Source: an uncultured Carnobacterium sp. (lineage in GTDB: Bacteria; Bacillota; Bacilli; Lactobacillales; Aerococcaceae). Taken from it: a stretch of DNA of 8,609 bases. Every line of letters starts with the position of its first letter. Positions within the stretch are counted from its first letter, which is position 1. The notes below the pieces were generated by a model that was not told where the DNA came from, did not search any database, and was given only the letters and a program-made list of their open reading frames with translations. Location of the stretch: assembly GCA_937976325.1 (NCBI GenBank), contig CALJSD010000077.1:1-8609 (forward strand), given 5' to 3'. Positions 1 to 6,312 of the stretch are shown here, piece after piece. The translations under genes and the position numbers were made by a program.

Positions 1-306
1 CAAGTACGCTCCAATAGGTCCATGCAGGATTTCAGAACCTTCATGGTGATAGATTTCAGGAAGTCCGATTTCTTTGGCGAGAGCTTGTTGTTTGTCCACT
101 GGGATTTCTTTAGCATAATCATGTGCTAATCCCACAAACGAAGCTGCTTTTTCATCGACGCCGTAAAGTTTTGCTAATTCTAATATTTTTCGTTCGACAC
201 GCAAACAGTGTTGATATCTCTTGTCGCTCATATTTGACTGGACATGAGACAACAACTCTTCTCTTGTCATTGTTGTATAAGGTTCAAAGCTTTGTACTTC
301 GCTCAT
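1..306 (-). CDS. yqeK: YqeK, HD-domain Ap4A hydrolase (partial, C-terminus outside window)
   Basis: YqeK proteins are HD-superfamily hydrolases that split diadenosine tetraphosphate symmetrically to two ADP (family knowledge). The first 102 residues are visible, read as the reverse complement from an ATG at 306; the rest, about half the protein, lies beyond base 1. Visible metal-site motifs are H34 in RYQHCLRV, the H62-D63 pair in GLAHDYAKE, and H95 in LHGPIGA, which fits the YqeK pattern of HD followed by an L-H-G/A-P-x-G-A motif. The start codon overlaps the nadD stop in an ATGA arrangement, so the two genes should be translationally coupled. In Firmicutes this gene normally sits between nadD and rsfS; rsfS would be expected just beyond the left edge. 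No frameshift is seen in the visible part. Confidence 0.92.
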   Translation of the reverse strand, partial: MSEVQSFEPYTTMTREELLSHVQSNMSDKRYQHCLRVERKILELAKLYGVDEKAASFVGLAHDYAKEIPVDKQQALAKEIGLPEIYHHEGSEILHGPIGAYL

Positions 307-941
307 TCTAAATACAACCCCTTTTCTGCGATATAGGCTTCCACTAATTCTGGTACCAAATATTTAATACTTTGTTGGAATAGAACATTTTTGCGGATTT
401 GTGTCGAACTAATATCCATTTTTGGAGCAGTAATCCATAGCACTGGATACGGTGTTTCTTTTTCGTATCCTGGACGTTCAACTCCGACAAATTGTACTTC
501 ATGAACTAATTCATCCACACGGTGCCACGTCGGTAAATAATCCACCATGTCTCCACCGATGATAAAGTAATATTCCGTATTCGGATTTTGTCTCTTTAAG
601 AGCTGGATCGTATCATACGTATAACTCTTCTCATTACGCTCGAGTTCAATCGTCTCGATATCAAAATAAATATTATCTTGAATTGCAAGACGTGTCATCT
701 CCACACGAGTACTCGCATCAATGGTCTTTTTCTCATCCACATGCGGCGGAATATGACTCGGTAAAAAATACACCTTGTCTAATCCTAATTGCACACGCGC
801 TTGTTCAGCCATAATTAAATGCGCAATATGTGGCGGATTAAAACTACCACCGATAAGCCCGACGCGTTCTACCGGCATTTCTTCACCGAATTTTTCAGTT
901 TTGTTTAATGTCTCAGAAAAAATATTGAGTTCAGCAACCAT
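303..941 (-). CDS. nadD: Nicotinate-nucleotide adenylyltransferase NadD
   Basis: NadD is the cytoplasmic enzyme that joins nicotinate mononucleotide and ATP to give deamido-NAD, the penultimate step of NAD synthesis. The 212-residue product carries the nucleotidyltransferase signature GGSFNPPHIAH at 31-41 (HxxH-type histidines H38 and H41) and the C-terminal ISSTQIR motif at 177-183, both diagnostic of the family. The residues before GGSFNPPH form an N-terminal extension of about 21-25 residues; similar extensions occur in lactobacillar and enterococcal NadD. The start at 941 has an AGAGGT ribosome site ten bases upstream and lies three bases after the yhbY stop. A second possible start is M22 (base 878), which has GGTGA close by. 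The 3' end overlaps yqeK by four bases. Confidence 0.95.
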   Translation of the reverse strand: MVAELNIFSETLNKTEKFGEEMPVERVGLIGGSFNPPHIAHLIMAEQARVQLGLDKVYFLPSHIPPHVDEKKTIDASTRVEMTRLAIQDNIYFDIETIELERNEKSYTYDTIQLLKRQNPNTEYYFIIGGDMVDYLPTWHRVDELVHEVQFVGVERPGYEKETPYPVLWITAPKMDISSTQIRKNVLFQQSIKYLVPELVEAYIAEKGLYLE

Positions 942-944
942 CGT

Positions 945-1271
945 CTATCGACCTCTTTTTTTGAATTCTGCAAATCGTACTGAAAGATCTCTATGTTTTG
1001 GATTACGTGCTTCTTTATATAACACAATTGTATGTCCAATCACTTGAATGATGGTACTTCCAGTCGCCTCTGCAATCGTTTCGGCAGCTTCTTGTGGTTC
1101 CTCTAATGTGTTTTGTAATAAAGTCACTTTAATCAATTCGCGTTTCTCAACGGCGTTTTGAATTTGATGAATCATCTCTTCGCTAAGTCCGCCTTTCCCG
1201 ATTTGGAAGATCGGCTTCAACGCATGTGCTTTTTTTTTGAAGAACTGTCTTTCTTTCCCTTTTAATTCCAT
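945..1271 (-). CDS. yhbY: YhbY, CRS1/YhbY-domain ribosome-associated RNA-binding protein
   Basis: This is a small single-domain RNA-binding protein of the CRS1/YhbY family, which binds pre-ribosomal particles (the E. coli member associates with pre-50S). The 108 residues form one KH-like domain: a basic start (MELKGKERQFFKKKAHALKP), the signature GKGG loop at 25-28 in IFQIGKGGLSEEM, a central helix with EKRELIKV, and a C-terminal basic tail ending KKRGR. The usual length is about 95-105 residues, so this is a complete copy with a slightly long tail. The ATG is seven bases after an AAGGAG site. It follows yqeH by 16 bases and precedes nadD by three, as in other Firmicutes. The three lysines at 12-14 are coded by nine consecutive A residues, a possible slippage site. 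Confidence 0.94.
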   Translation of the reverse strand: MELKGKERQFFKKKAHALKPIFQIGKGGLSEEMIHQIQNAVEKRELIKVTLLQNTLEEPQEAAETIAEATGSTIIQVIGHTIVLYKEARNPKHRDLSVRFAEFKKRGR

Positions 1272-1287
1272 GAAAGCTCTCCTTTCT

Positions 1288-2397
1288 TTAAATAATCGAT
1301 TGACGTTGAATCACGTCAACTTCTTTTGGACTCCATACAGATACGGTACCTGGTTTTTGAATCGTTACCCACCCAAGGCCTGCAATCACTAAGTCCGTTT
1401 TCTCTTTAATCGTAAATGTCTTCTTCACTAATTTTGGATACAACTTCATATTGTCTCCTGTTGGCGGTGTTAGAAGCGTTCCTGCATGTTTTGAATAAAA
1501 CTCTGTCGCCTTCTCCAACTTCGTGCGATGCAAGTCGATTGTTTGCGGTGTATAGAAGGTAAATGAATTTCGTTCTCCTTGTTCGTAATCAACACGAATC
1601 AAGCCACCGATAAAAATTGTTTGCTCGCTATTTAATTGGAAAGTCTTTGGTTGTAACTCTTTTTGCGGCAAGACTTTCTTCATTTCTTTTTCCGCTAAAT
1701 AGTGCGTAATTTGATGACGGTGAATAATCCCTGGTGTATCCACTAATGAAGAATGTTCATCAAATGGAATATCGATTTGTCCAAGAGTTGTTCCTGGATA
1801 TTGAGACGTCGTAATCACTTCGCCTGTTTCACCAATACTTTGAATCAACTTATTAATCAGTGTTGATTTCCCTACATTCGTTACTCCTACGACATACGCA
1901 TCCTTACCTTTACGGTACTCGTTAATATTCTCTAATAACTCGTCAATTTGAATACGTTTATGCCCACTCACAAGAAGGGTGTCGACTGGTTTAATGCCGT
2001 ACTCTTTTGCATGACGTTCAATCCATGCTTTTAGACGATTGCGGTTCACCGATTTTGGATATAAGTCCACCTTGTTGGCTACGAATAGAATAGGATTATC
2101 CCCCACAAAACGTTTCAATCCGGAAATCATACTTCCGTATAAATCGAATAAGTCTACTACAAACACAACTAGCGCATCTTCATCAGCAATACTACTTAAC
2201 ATCTTTAAGAAGTCATCGTCTGTTAGAGATGCCGGTTGCAACTCATTATAATTACGGAGTCTAAAACAACGTTGGCAATAGAGAGGGCCTTCACTTTCCA
2301 GCATTTTATTTAATGCACTTTGCGGTGTGTACCCCGTTCCTTTTGGATCTTCCGTTTGGATTGTTGCTCCACATCCAATACATACATACTGTTCCAT
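1288..2397 (-). CDS. yqeH: YqeH, circularly permuted ribosome-assembly GTPase
   Basis: YqeH is a GTPase needed for 30S subunit assembly in Bacillus. From the chosen start the protein has 369 residues, the usual size. An N-terminal zinc finger has two CxxC pairs (C6/C9 and C41/C44). The GTPase motifs come in permuted order: G4 NKVD at 108-111, G5-like SGHK at 144-147, then the P-loop GVTNVGKS at 171-178, G2 PGTT at 201-204 and G3 DTPG at 220-223. The C-terminal domain of about 140 residues is the RNA/protein-binding part of this family. The reading frame stays open up to an ATG at 2415, but that codon lies upstream of the ribosome site and inside yqeG, so the ATG at 2397 is preferred. It begins two bases after the yqeG stop. 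In Bacillus aroE separates yqeH and yhbY; here it is absent. Confidence 0.96.
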   Translation of the reverse strand: MEQYVCIGCGATIQTEDPKGTGYTPQSALNKMLESEGPLYCQRCFRLRNYNELQPASLTDDDFLKMLSSIADEDALVVFVVDLFDLYGSMISGLKRFVGDNPILFVANKVDLYPKSVNRNRLKAWIERHAKEYGIKPVDTLLVSGHKRIQIDELLENINEYRKGKDAYVVGVTNVGKSTLINKLIQSIGETGEVITTSQYPGTTLGQIDIPFDEHSSLVDTPGIIHRHQITHYLAEKEMKKVLPQKELQPKTFQLNSEQTIFIGGLIRVDYEQGERNSFTFYTPQTIDLHRTKLEKATEFYSKHAGTLLTPPTGDNMKLYPKLVKKTFTIKEKTDLVIAGLGWVTIQKPGTVSVWSPKEVDVIQRQSII

Positions 2398-2399
2398 GA

Positions 2400-2918
2400 T
2401 TAATCCTCCTCCCATTTCTTATGATAAGACACACCTTGTGTCACTACAAAAATTCCTTTTTCAAAGAAACGATTGATTTTTGTTTTCCAAGCATCGCTCT
2501 CTTTTCTAGGTTTTACAATAATGGTTCTAACTCCAAATGTATTCGCTCCTAGAATATCTGTCAATAATTGGTCCCCTACCATTACTGTCTTCGATTTATC
2601 AAAATCCAGTAATTGTTGTGCCGATTTGAATCCCTTGTGCAGTGGCTTCAAGCCAGGATACACATATGGGACATCCAACTTTTCAGCAGCATCTTTGATA
2701 CGATGTTCATTATTATTCGATACAAGAACAATCTTGATGCCTGCTTCTTTTAATGAACGTACCCAGGCAAGTAAGTTTTCATCGATTTCTTTTTCGTCCC
2801 AGCCAATTAGCGTATTATCTAAATCGGTTAAGACAACCTCGATTCCATTCTCTTGTAAGAAAGGAATGGTAATCTCTTGAAAGGTCTTTTTAAACCACGT
2901 TGGTTTGAATAGTGCCAT
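2400..2918 (-). CDS. yqeG: YqeG, HAD-superfamily phosphatase (Gep4/PGP phosphatase-related family)
   Basis: YqeG is a cytoplasmic HAD phosphatase. The family is related to the phosphatidylglycerophosphate phosphatase Gep4, but the substrate of bacterial YqeG is not settled here. The 172 residues show all HAD motifs: motif I DLDNTL with nucleophile D32 and acid/base D34, motif II VSNN with S67, the lysine motif KPLHKGF (K91 and K95), and motif III GDQLLTD at 115-121 with metal-binding acids D116 and D121. The N-terminal stretch MALFKPTWF is typical of the family. The ATG follows an AAGGAG site and lies ten bases after the thrB stop; the gene ends two bases before the yqeH start. It heads the conserved yqeG-yqeH-yhbY-nadD-yqeK block. 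No promoter can fit in the thrB-yqeG gap. Confidence 0.95.
   Translation of the reverse strand: MALFKPTWFKKTFQEITIPFLQENGIEVVLTDLDNTLIGWDEKEIDENLLAWVRSLKEAGIKIVLVSNNNEHRIKDAAEKLDVPYVYPGLKPLHKGFKSAQQLLDFDKSKTVMVGDQLLTDILGANTFGVRTIIVKPRKESDAWKTKINRFFEKGIFVVTQGVSYHKKWEED
2404..2413 (-). promoter_or_regulatory. Ribosome binding site that sets the yqeH start
   Basis: On the minus strand this reads GGGAGGAGGA and ends six bases before the ATG at 2397. It is close to an ideal match to the 16S rRNA tail. Because it lies after the ATG at 2415, it argues that the longer reading frame is not the one translated. It also sits inside the last codons of yqeG, so yqeH translation is probably coupled to yqeG. 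Confidence 0.85.
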
Positions 2919-2928
2919 AGTTCTCCTT

Positions 2929-3825
2929 CTACTTTACGTAAACGCCCTGTGCATCAATTTCGAGCACACGAATCGTGCAATCTTTCAGCGTTGTTTCTAA
3001 ATACTTTTCTAATGTTTGTACAAAACGATCGACTTGTTCTTTATGAACAAATGTCATCACCGTTGGGCCTGCTCCACTTAAGTAAGTTCCGCATGTATCA
3101 AGGCCTTCATTTTTTGTAATCGTACGAACCTCTTCCATCCAAGGAACTAGTGTTGAACGATACGTTTCATGGAACAAGTCTTTTTCGACAATTGATGAAA
3201 TGACTTTCCAATCTTCCATCATTAATCCAGCTACTAATACATTACTACGGCTACTTGCTTCCACTGCCTCACCGTATGCTAGCGAACTTGGTAGTACGCC
3301 ACGGCTCTTCTTCGTTGATAATTGGACGTTTGGAATCACTGCGACCATTGCAATCGGAGCTTCCACATTTTTATGAACCGTTAACACTTCTTGCGTGTGG
3401 TGATCATAAGTAGCGACTACGACGCCTCCTAAGATTGCTGGTGCAACATTGTCAGGATGTCCTTCGAAAAGAGTTGCCCATTTTACTTTCTCGTCGTTTG
3501 TTAACTGTAAGTTGCCTAATACATTAGCTAATTCGATTCCAGCAACAATCGCGCTTGAACTACTTCCAAGCCCTCTTGTTAGAGGAATCTCGCTTTCACA
3601 TACGAGTTTATGCGGTGCTAATGTTGGGCAAACTTTTAAAGCCGTCTCGATAATTAAGTTTTCTTCATTTGTAGGAATTTCTTCTCCAAACGGATGTGTA
3701 ATTACCCATTCGCTAGAAGGCTCTTCCACGTGAAGTGTTAAATATAAATTCACTGCAATCCCAAGCGAATCGAAGCCTAGTCCGATATTGGCTGAAGTTG
3801 CTGGAACTTTAATTGTTAATGCCAT
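2929..3825 (-). CDS. thrB: Homoserine kinase ThrB
   Basis: ThrB phosphorylates homoserine with ATP to O-phosphohomoserine, the substrate of threonine synthase. It is a GHMP-family kinase; the 298 residues match the usual length of about 290-310. Visible motifs are the N-terminal PATSANIGLGFDSLG at 8-22, the ATP-binding loop PLTRGLGSSSSA at 81-92, EGHPDNVAPAILGG, which is specific to homoserine kinases, and the C-terminal GHMP motif LSGAGPT at 249-255. The start codon shares one base with the hom stop (TAATG), and a GGAGGAAGC ribosome site lies inside the end of hom, so translation should be coupled. Threonine synthase (thrC) is not in the window; it must be elsewhere, or the phosphohomoserine goes to another use. 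Confidence 0.96.
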   Translation of the reverse strand: MALTIKVPATSANIGLGFDSLGIAVNLYLTLHVEEPSSEWVITHPFGEEIPTNEENLIIETALKVCPTLAPHKLVCESEIPLTRGLGSSSSAIVAGIELANVLGNLQLTNDEKVKWATLFEGHPDNVAPAILGGVVVATYDHHTQEVLTVHKNVEAPIAMVAVIPNVQLSTKKSRGVLPSSLAYGEAVEASSRSNVLVAGLMMEDWKVISSIVEKDLFHETYRSTLVPWMEEVRTITKNEGLDTCGTYLSGAGPTVMTFVHKEQVDRFVQTLEKYLETTLKDCTIRVLEIDAQGVYVK

Positions 3826-5033
3826 TATGCTTCCTCCAAGATTGGATAAATAGCGACTTCATTTAGATGAGCAAAAGCTTCTTTCACTTTAGCTAACTCA
3901 CTAGCTGTTAAAGCTGTATAGCGAACTCCGAATTCACCTTGGTTGTTTGTTACAATTTCTCCATTGAACGGAGCTTCTTCCAAGTTTCCTTTTCCATATA
4001 CGAAATAAGAACTTGTCGCAGCCTCTGGACTGAATTCCACTAATGGACTGTCTACACGACCAAATGTTTCCACCGCACTACCATTAACTTTGCGACGAAG
4101 TACCTCCACCACGTCAGCTAAGACACTTGTTGCTGTTGGAAGTGATCCTGCTCCTTTTCCGTAAAATAGAACTTCATCCACTGCATTTCCTGTCACAGAA
4201 ATCGCATTGTTTTCATAATGAACTTGCGCTAATAAATGATTTGCTGGTACGAAAGTCGGTGCCACTTCAAGCGAAACTTTTTCGCCATCGCTAAGAGCTT
4301 TGGCTAGAAGTTTAATCGCATATCCATTCTCAGAAGCCATTTTCATGTGAGCAGTCGTGACTCCAGAAATTCCTGTTTTAGCAACTTCTTCAAAAGTCAC
4401 GTTCACACCGTAAGCTAAACGCGTTAAAATCATTAATTTATAAGCTGCATCGTGACCTTCTACGTCGCTTGTAGGATCCGCTTCAGCAAATCCTTTTTCT
4501 TGAGCAATCTTTAATGCTGCTTCGTAGCTGAGTCCTTCTTTTTCCATAGAGCTTAAAATGAAGTTTGTTGTTCCGTTAACGATACCAACAATCGATTCAA
4601 CATCATTTGTTTCAAAATGTTGCACCATCGGACGAAGAACAGGAATTCCACCGCCGACACTTGCTTCATAGTACAAGTACACGTCTTCAAGTTTAGCTAG
4701 TGTTGTTAATTCAACTCCGTGAACGGCAATCAGATTTTTATTGGCTGTAACAACAGATTTTTTAGCGAGTAAACAAGCTCTCACATATTCATAAGCCGTT
4801 GTAATACCACCCATCACTTCAACCACTAATTCAATTTCAGGGTCGTGAACGATGTCATTAATATTGTTTGTAAATACCACATCCGTTTGGACCATCGCTT
4901 CTGGTTCACGAACTAACGCTGTCTTAATTTCAATTTCTTCTGGAAGAACGCGTTCTAATTTTGATGCATTTTTCTTTAAAATATTGTATACACCACTACC
5001 GACTGTTCCAAATCCTAATAACGCAATTTTCAT
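3825..5033 (-). CDS. hom: Homoserine dehydrogenase, with shortened C-terminal regulatory region
   Basis: Hom reduces aspartate semialdehyde to homoserine with NAD(P)H, the branch step toward threonine and methionine. The order of domains is an N-terminal Rossmann fold with GFGTVG at 7-12, TANK at 96-99, then the catalytic/dimerisation part with VNGTTNFIL at 152-160 and GFAEADPTSDVEGHDAAYKL at 181-200, including E184, D195 and K199, which match the known catalytic residues of the family. The total of 402 residues is about 30 shorter than Bacillus Hom. The missing part lies in the C-terminal ACT region: after SSYFVYGKG (341-349) the usual helix with a G-V-L type ligand turn is not seen, while the second half (RYTALTASELAKVKEAF to YPILEE) is recognisable. 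The catalytic part is intact. A GAGG site ten bases upstream supports the start. It overlaps thrB by one base. Confidence 0.95.
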   Translation of the reverse strand: MKIALLGFGTVGSGVYNILKKNASKLERVLPEEIEIKTALVREPEAMVQTDVVFTNNINDIVHDPEIELVVEVMGGITTAYEYVRACLLAKKSVVTANKNLIAVHGVELTTLAKLEDVYLYYEASVGGGIPVLRPMVQHFETNDVESIVGIVNGTTNFILSSMEKEGLSYEAALKIAQEKGFAEADPTSDVEGHDAAYKLMILTRLAYGVNVTFEEVAKTGISGVTTAHMKMASENGYAIKLLAKALSDGEKVSLEVAPTFVPANHLLAQVHYENNAISVTGNAVDEVLFYGKGAGSLPTATSVLADVVEVLRRKVNGSAVETFGRVDSPLVEFSPEAATSSYFVYGKGNLEEAPFNGEIVTNNQGEFGVRYTALTASELAKVKEAFAHLNEVAIYPILEEA

Positions 5034-5061
5034 CTATTTCAATCCTCATCTAATATATTGA

Positions 5062-5096
5062 AAAGCCACAGCACAGACACTCTGCGCCGTGGCTTT
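5062..5096 (-). terminator. Hairpin between ykuJ and hom: terminator or attenuator
   Basis: On the minus-strand transcript, bases 5096-5081 and 5077-5062 form a 16-bp stem with two G-U pairs and a GUG loop. The stem starts and ends AAAGCCAC/GUGGCUUU. The two imperfect positions are G-U pairs only in the minus-strand RNA and A-C mismatches in the plus-strand RNA, so it acts on leftward transcription. The U tract after it is short (UUUU, then C). It lies 17 bases past the ykuJ stop and 28 bases before the hom start. It could end the ykuJ transcript, or let part of it through into hom. Confidence 0.8.
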
Positions 5097-5112
5097 ACTC
5101 ACAGTTATTATT

Positions 5113-5343
5113 TTAATCTTGTAACATTTCAAAAATTTCAATTGTCACTAAATCAATATCATCAAATTGGAATGTTTGATTTGTTTCTACATCTACTAAT
5201 TCAAAACTACTTGTTTCTTGATTAAAAGTAACGATAGCTTTTTCAACGCCATCTTTTTCGAAGCGACGCACCTCGATGTCTGAATCTTGTGCCGCCATTG
5301 TTTGTAAACGTTGGACAATTGCCACCAATTGTGAAGGTTTCAT
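5113..5343 (-). CDS. ykuJ: YkuJ-family (DUF1797) small protein, unknown function
   Basis: This 76-residue cytoplasmic protein resembles Bacillus YkuJ (about 79 residues). The clearest match is the C-terminal FDDIDLVTIEIFEMLQD, close to the family ending FDNIDMVSIEIFELLQ; the N-terminal helix SQLVAIVQRLQTMAAQ also fits, as does a central sheet with F-E-L. It has no signal peptide or membrane segment and no catalytic motif. Its function is not established, so none is given. The ATG has an AAGGGG site ten bases upstream. The gene has its own promoter with an extended -10 element at 5377-5385 and is followed by the hairpin at 5062-5096, so it may be transcribed alone or lead the hom operon by readthrough. 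Confidence 0.88.
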   Translation of the reverse strand: MKPSQLVAIVQRLQTMAAQDSDIEVRRFEKDGVEKAIVTFNQETSSFELVDVETNQTFQFDDIDLVTIEIFEMLQD

Positions 5344-5376
5344 ATCATTACTACCCCTTTCAAACTTTCTTTCACT

Positions 5377-5385
5377 ATTCTACCA
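5377..5385 (-). promoter_or_regulatory. Extended -10 promoter for ykuJ
   Basis: The minus strand reads TGGTAGAAT: a TGn extension followed by TAGAAT, one mismatch from TATAAT. The best -35 candidate, CTATCA with a 16-base spacer, matches the consensus at only three positions, which is usual when an extended -10 is present. Transcription would begin about 25-30 bases before the ykuJ start codon. It also lies upstream of hom and is the nearest plausible promoter for it. Confidence 0.55.
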
Positions 5386-5415
5386 TAAAACCCATCTCTG
5401 ATAGTAAGAATAACC

Positions 5416-5436
5416 ACTCTATTTAAGAGTTTTTTA
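5416..5436. terminator. Weak hairpin at the end of the dehydrogenase gene
   Basis: ACTCT (5416-5420) and AGAGT (5426-5430) pair around a five-base loop. The T run (5430-5435) follows the stem on the plus strand, although no gene reads that way here. On the minus strand the stem can be extended through a small internal loop by AATAA/TTATT and then meets a U-rich stretch. The stop codon of the dehydrogenase gene lies within the hairpin. It may be a weak terminator for leftward transcription; the stem is short and the call is uncertain. Confidence 0.3.
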
Positions 5437-6312
5437 TTCATTTGGTAGGTTCCAATATAATTTGATTAAAGCTTGAGTTCCATCGTCTGCAAAACCATCA
5501 TCACAAAGCGTTTCGTAGAGTTTTTTCGCTTGTAATGTTGCTGGTAAAAATAGACGCATTCTCTCTGCTTCATCCAGCGCGATTCCTAAGTCTTTTAAGA
5601 AATGTTTTGCAAAGAACCCTGGTGAATAATCTTCTTTTAAAATACGAGGTCCGTAATTTGAAAGTGACCAGTTTGCCGCACTTCCTGCACCGACTGTTTG
5701 TAATACCTTGTCCATGTCTAAGCCTGCAGCTTTGGCATAAACGAGCATTTCTGTTAAGCCTGTCATCGTTCCTGCAATCATGATTTGGTTGGCCATTTTC
5801 GTATGTTGCCCAGCGCCAGCAGTTCCTTGAAGTGTAATCGTCTTAGAGAAGCAATCTAATACTGGATATACTTTTTCTAATGTTTCCTCTGTTCCACCAA
5901 CCATTGTAGAAAGAGTTCCATTTTTCGCACCAAGGTCGCCGCCTGATACAGGAGCATCAAGGGCTTCCCATGAGCGAGCGCCTGCTTCTTCTGCGATACG
6001 TTTTGCAAGTGTTGGTGTACTTGTTGTAAGGTCCACTACCACAAGATGTTCTTTCGTAGACTTGAAGATTCCTTGGTCACCAAAGTAAACTTCTTCCACA
6101 TCTTTAGGATAACCAACGATTGTTAACACCACATCCGTAAGATTCGCAACTTCTGTAGGCGTATCTGCCCAAGTTGCTCCCTCTTCTAGAAGGTCTAACG
6201 CTCTTTCCTTCGTACGGTTGTACACTACGACATTATATTTTTTAAGTAAATGGCGAATCATGGATTTCCCCATCACGCCTGTTCCGATAAATCCAACTGT
6301 ATTAATTTTCAT
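5434..6312 (-). CDS. ykwC: YkwC-like NAD(P)-dependent beta-hydroxyacid dehydrogenase
   Basis: This belongs to the 3-hydroxyisobutyrate/6-phosphogluconate-type dehydrogenase family, cytoplasmic enzymes that oxidise a beta-hydroxyacid or reduce a semialdehyde. The 292 residues show the Rossmann motif GFIGTGVMGKS at 7-17, YNRTKER (R at 33 after strand 2), the substrate loop DAPVSGGDLGA from 119, the catalytic lysine K172 in GQHTKMANQ, and FLKDLG at 238-243. The physiological substrate cannot be read from the sequence; the closest family known to me is Bacillus YkwC. An in-frame ATG at 6321 would add three residues, but an AAGGG site abuts it directly, whereas the same site is nine bases from the ATG at 6312, which is preferred. 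It overlaps the glycosyltransferase gene by 11 bases, so the two are co-transcribed and probably coupled. No functional link between them is known to me. Confidence 0.88.
   Translation of the reverse strand: MKINTVGFIGTGVMGKSMIRHLLKKYNVVVYNRTKERALDLLEEGATWADTPTEVANLTDVVLTIVGYPKDVEEVYFGDQGIFKSTKEHLVVVDLTTSTPTLAKRIAEEAGARSWEALDAPVSGGDLGAKNGTLSTMVGGTEETLEKVYPVLDCFSKTITLQGTAGAGQHTKMANQIMIAGTMTGLTEMLVYAKAAGLDMDKVLQTVGAGSAANWSLSNYGPRILKEDYSPGFFAKHFLKDLGIALDEAERMRLFLPATLQAKKLYETLCDDGFADDGTQALIKLYWNLPNE

Noticed and set aside
2398..2415. Upstream ATG at 2415 as the yqeH start
   Set aside because: It would place the strong GGGAGGAGG site inside the coding region and add residues before the zinc finger; the ATG at 2397 has ideal spacing.
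2473..2880. Open frame of 135 codons on the plus strand
   Set aside because: It lies entirely antisense to yqeG, which has complete HAD motifs; it has no credible ribosome site or recognisable domain. The other plus-strand frames (for example 123-311, 775-1047, 2039-2251, 3449-3733, 4852-5061, 5535-5783, 6919-7116 and 7347-7562) are shadows of minus-strand genes for the same reasons.
5034..5112. T-box or other amino acid riboswitch upstream of hom
   Set aside because: The gap is only 79 bases and holds a single simple hairpin; no T-box core sequence or competing antiterminator fold is visible.
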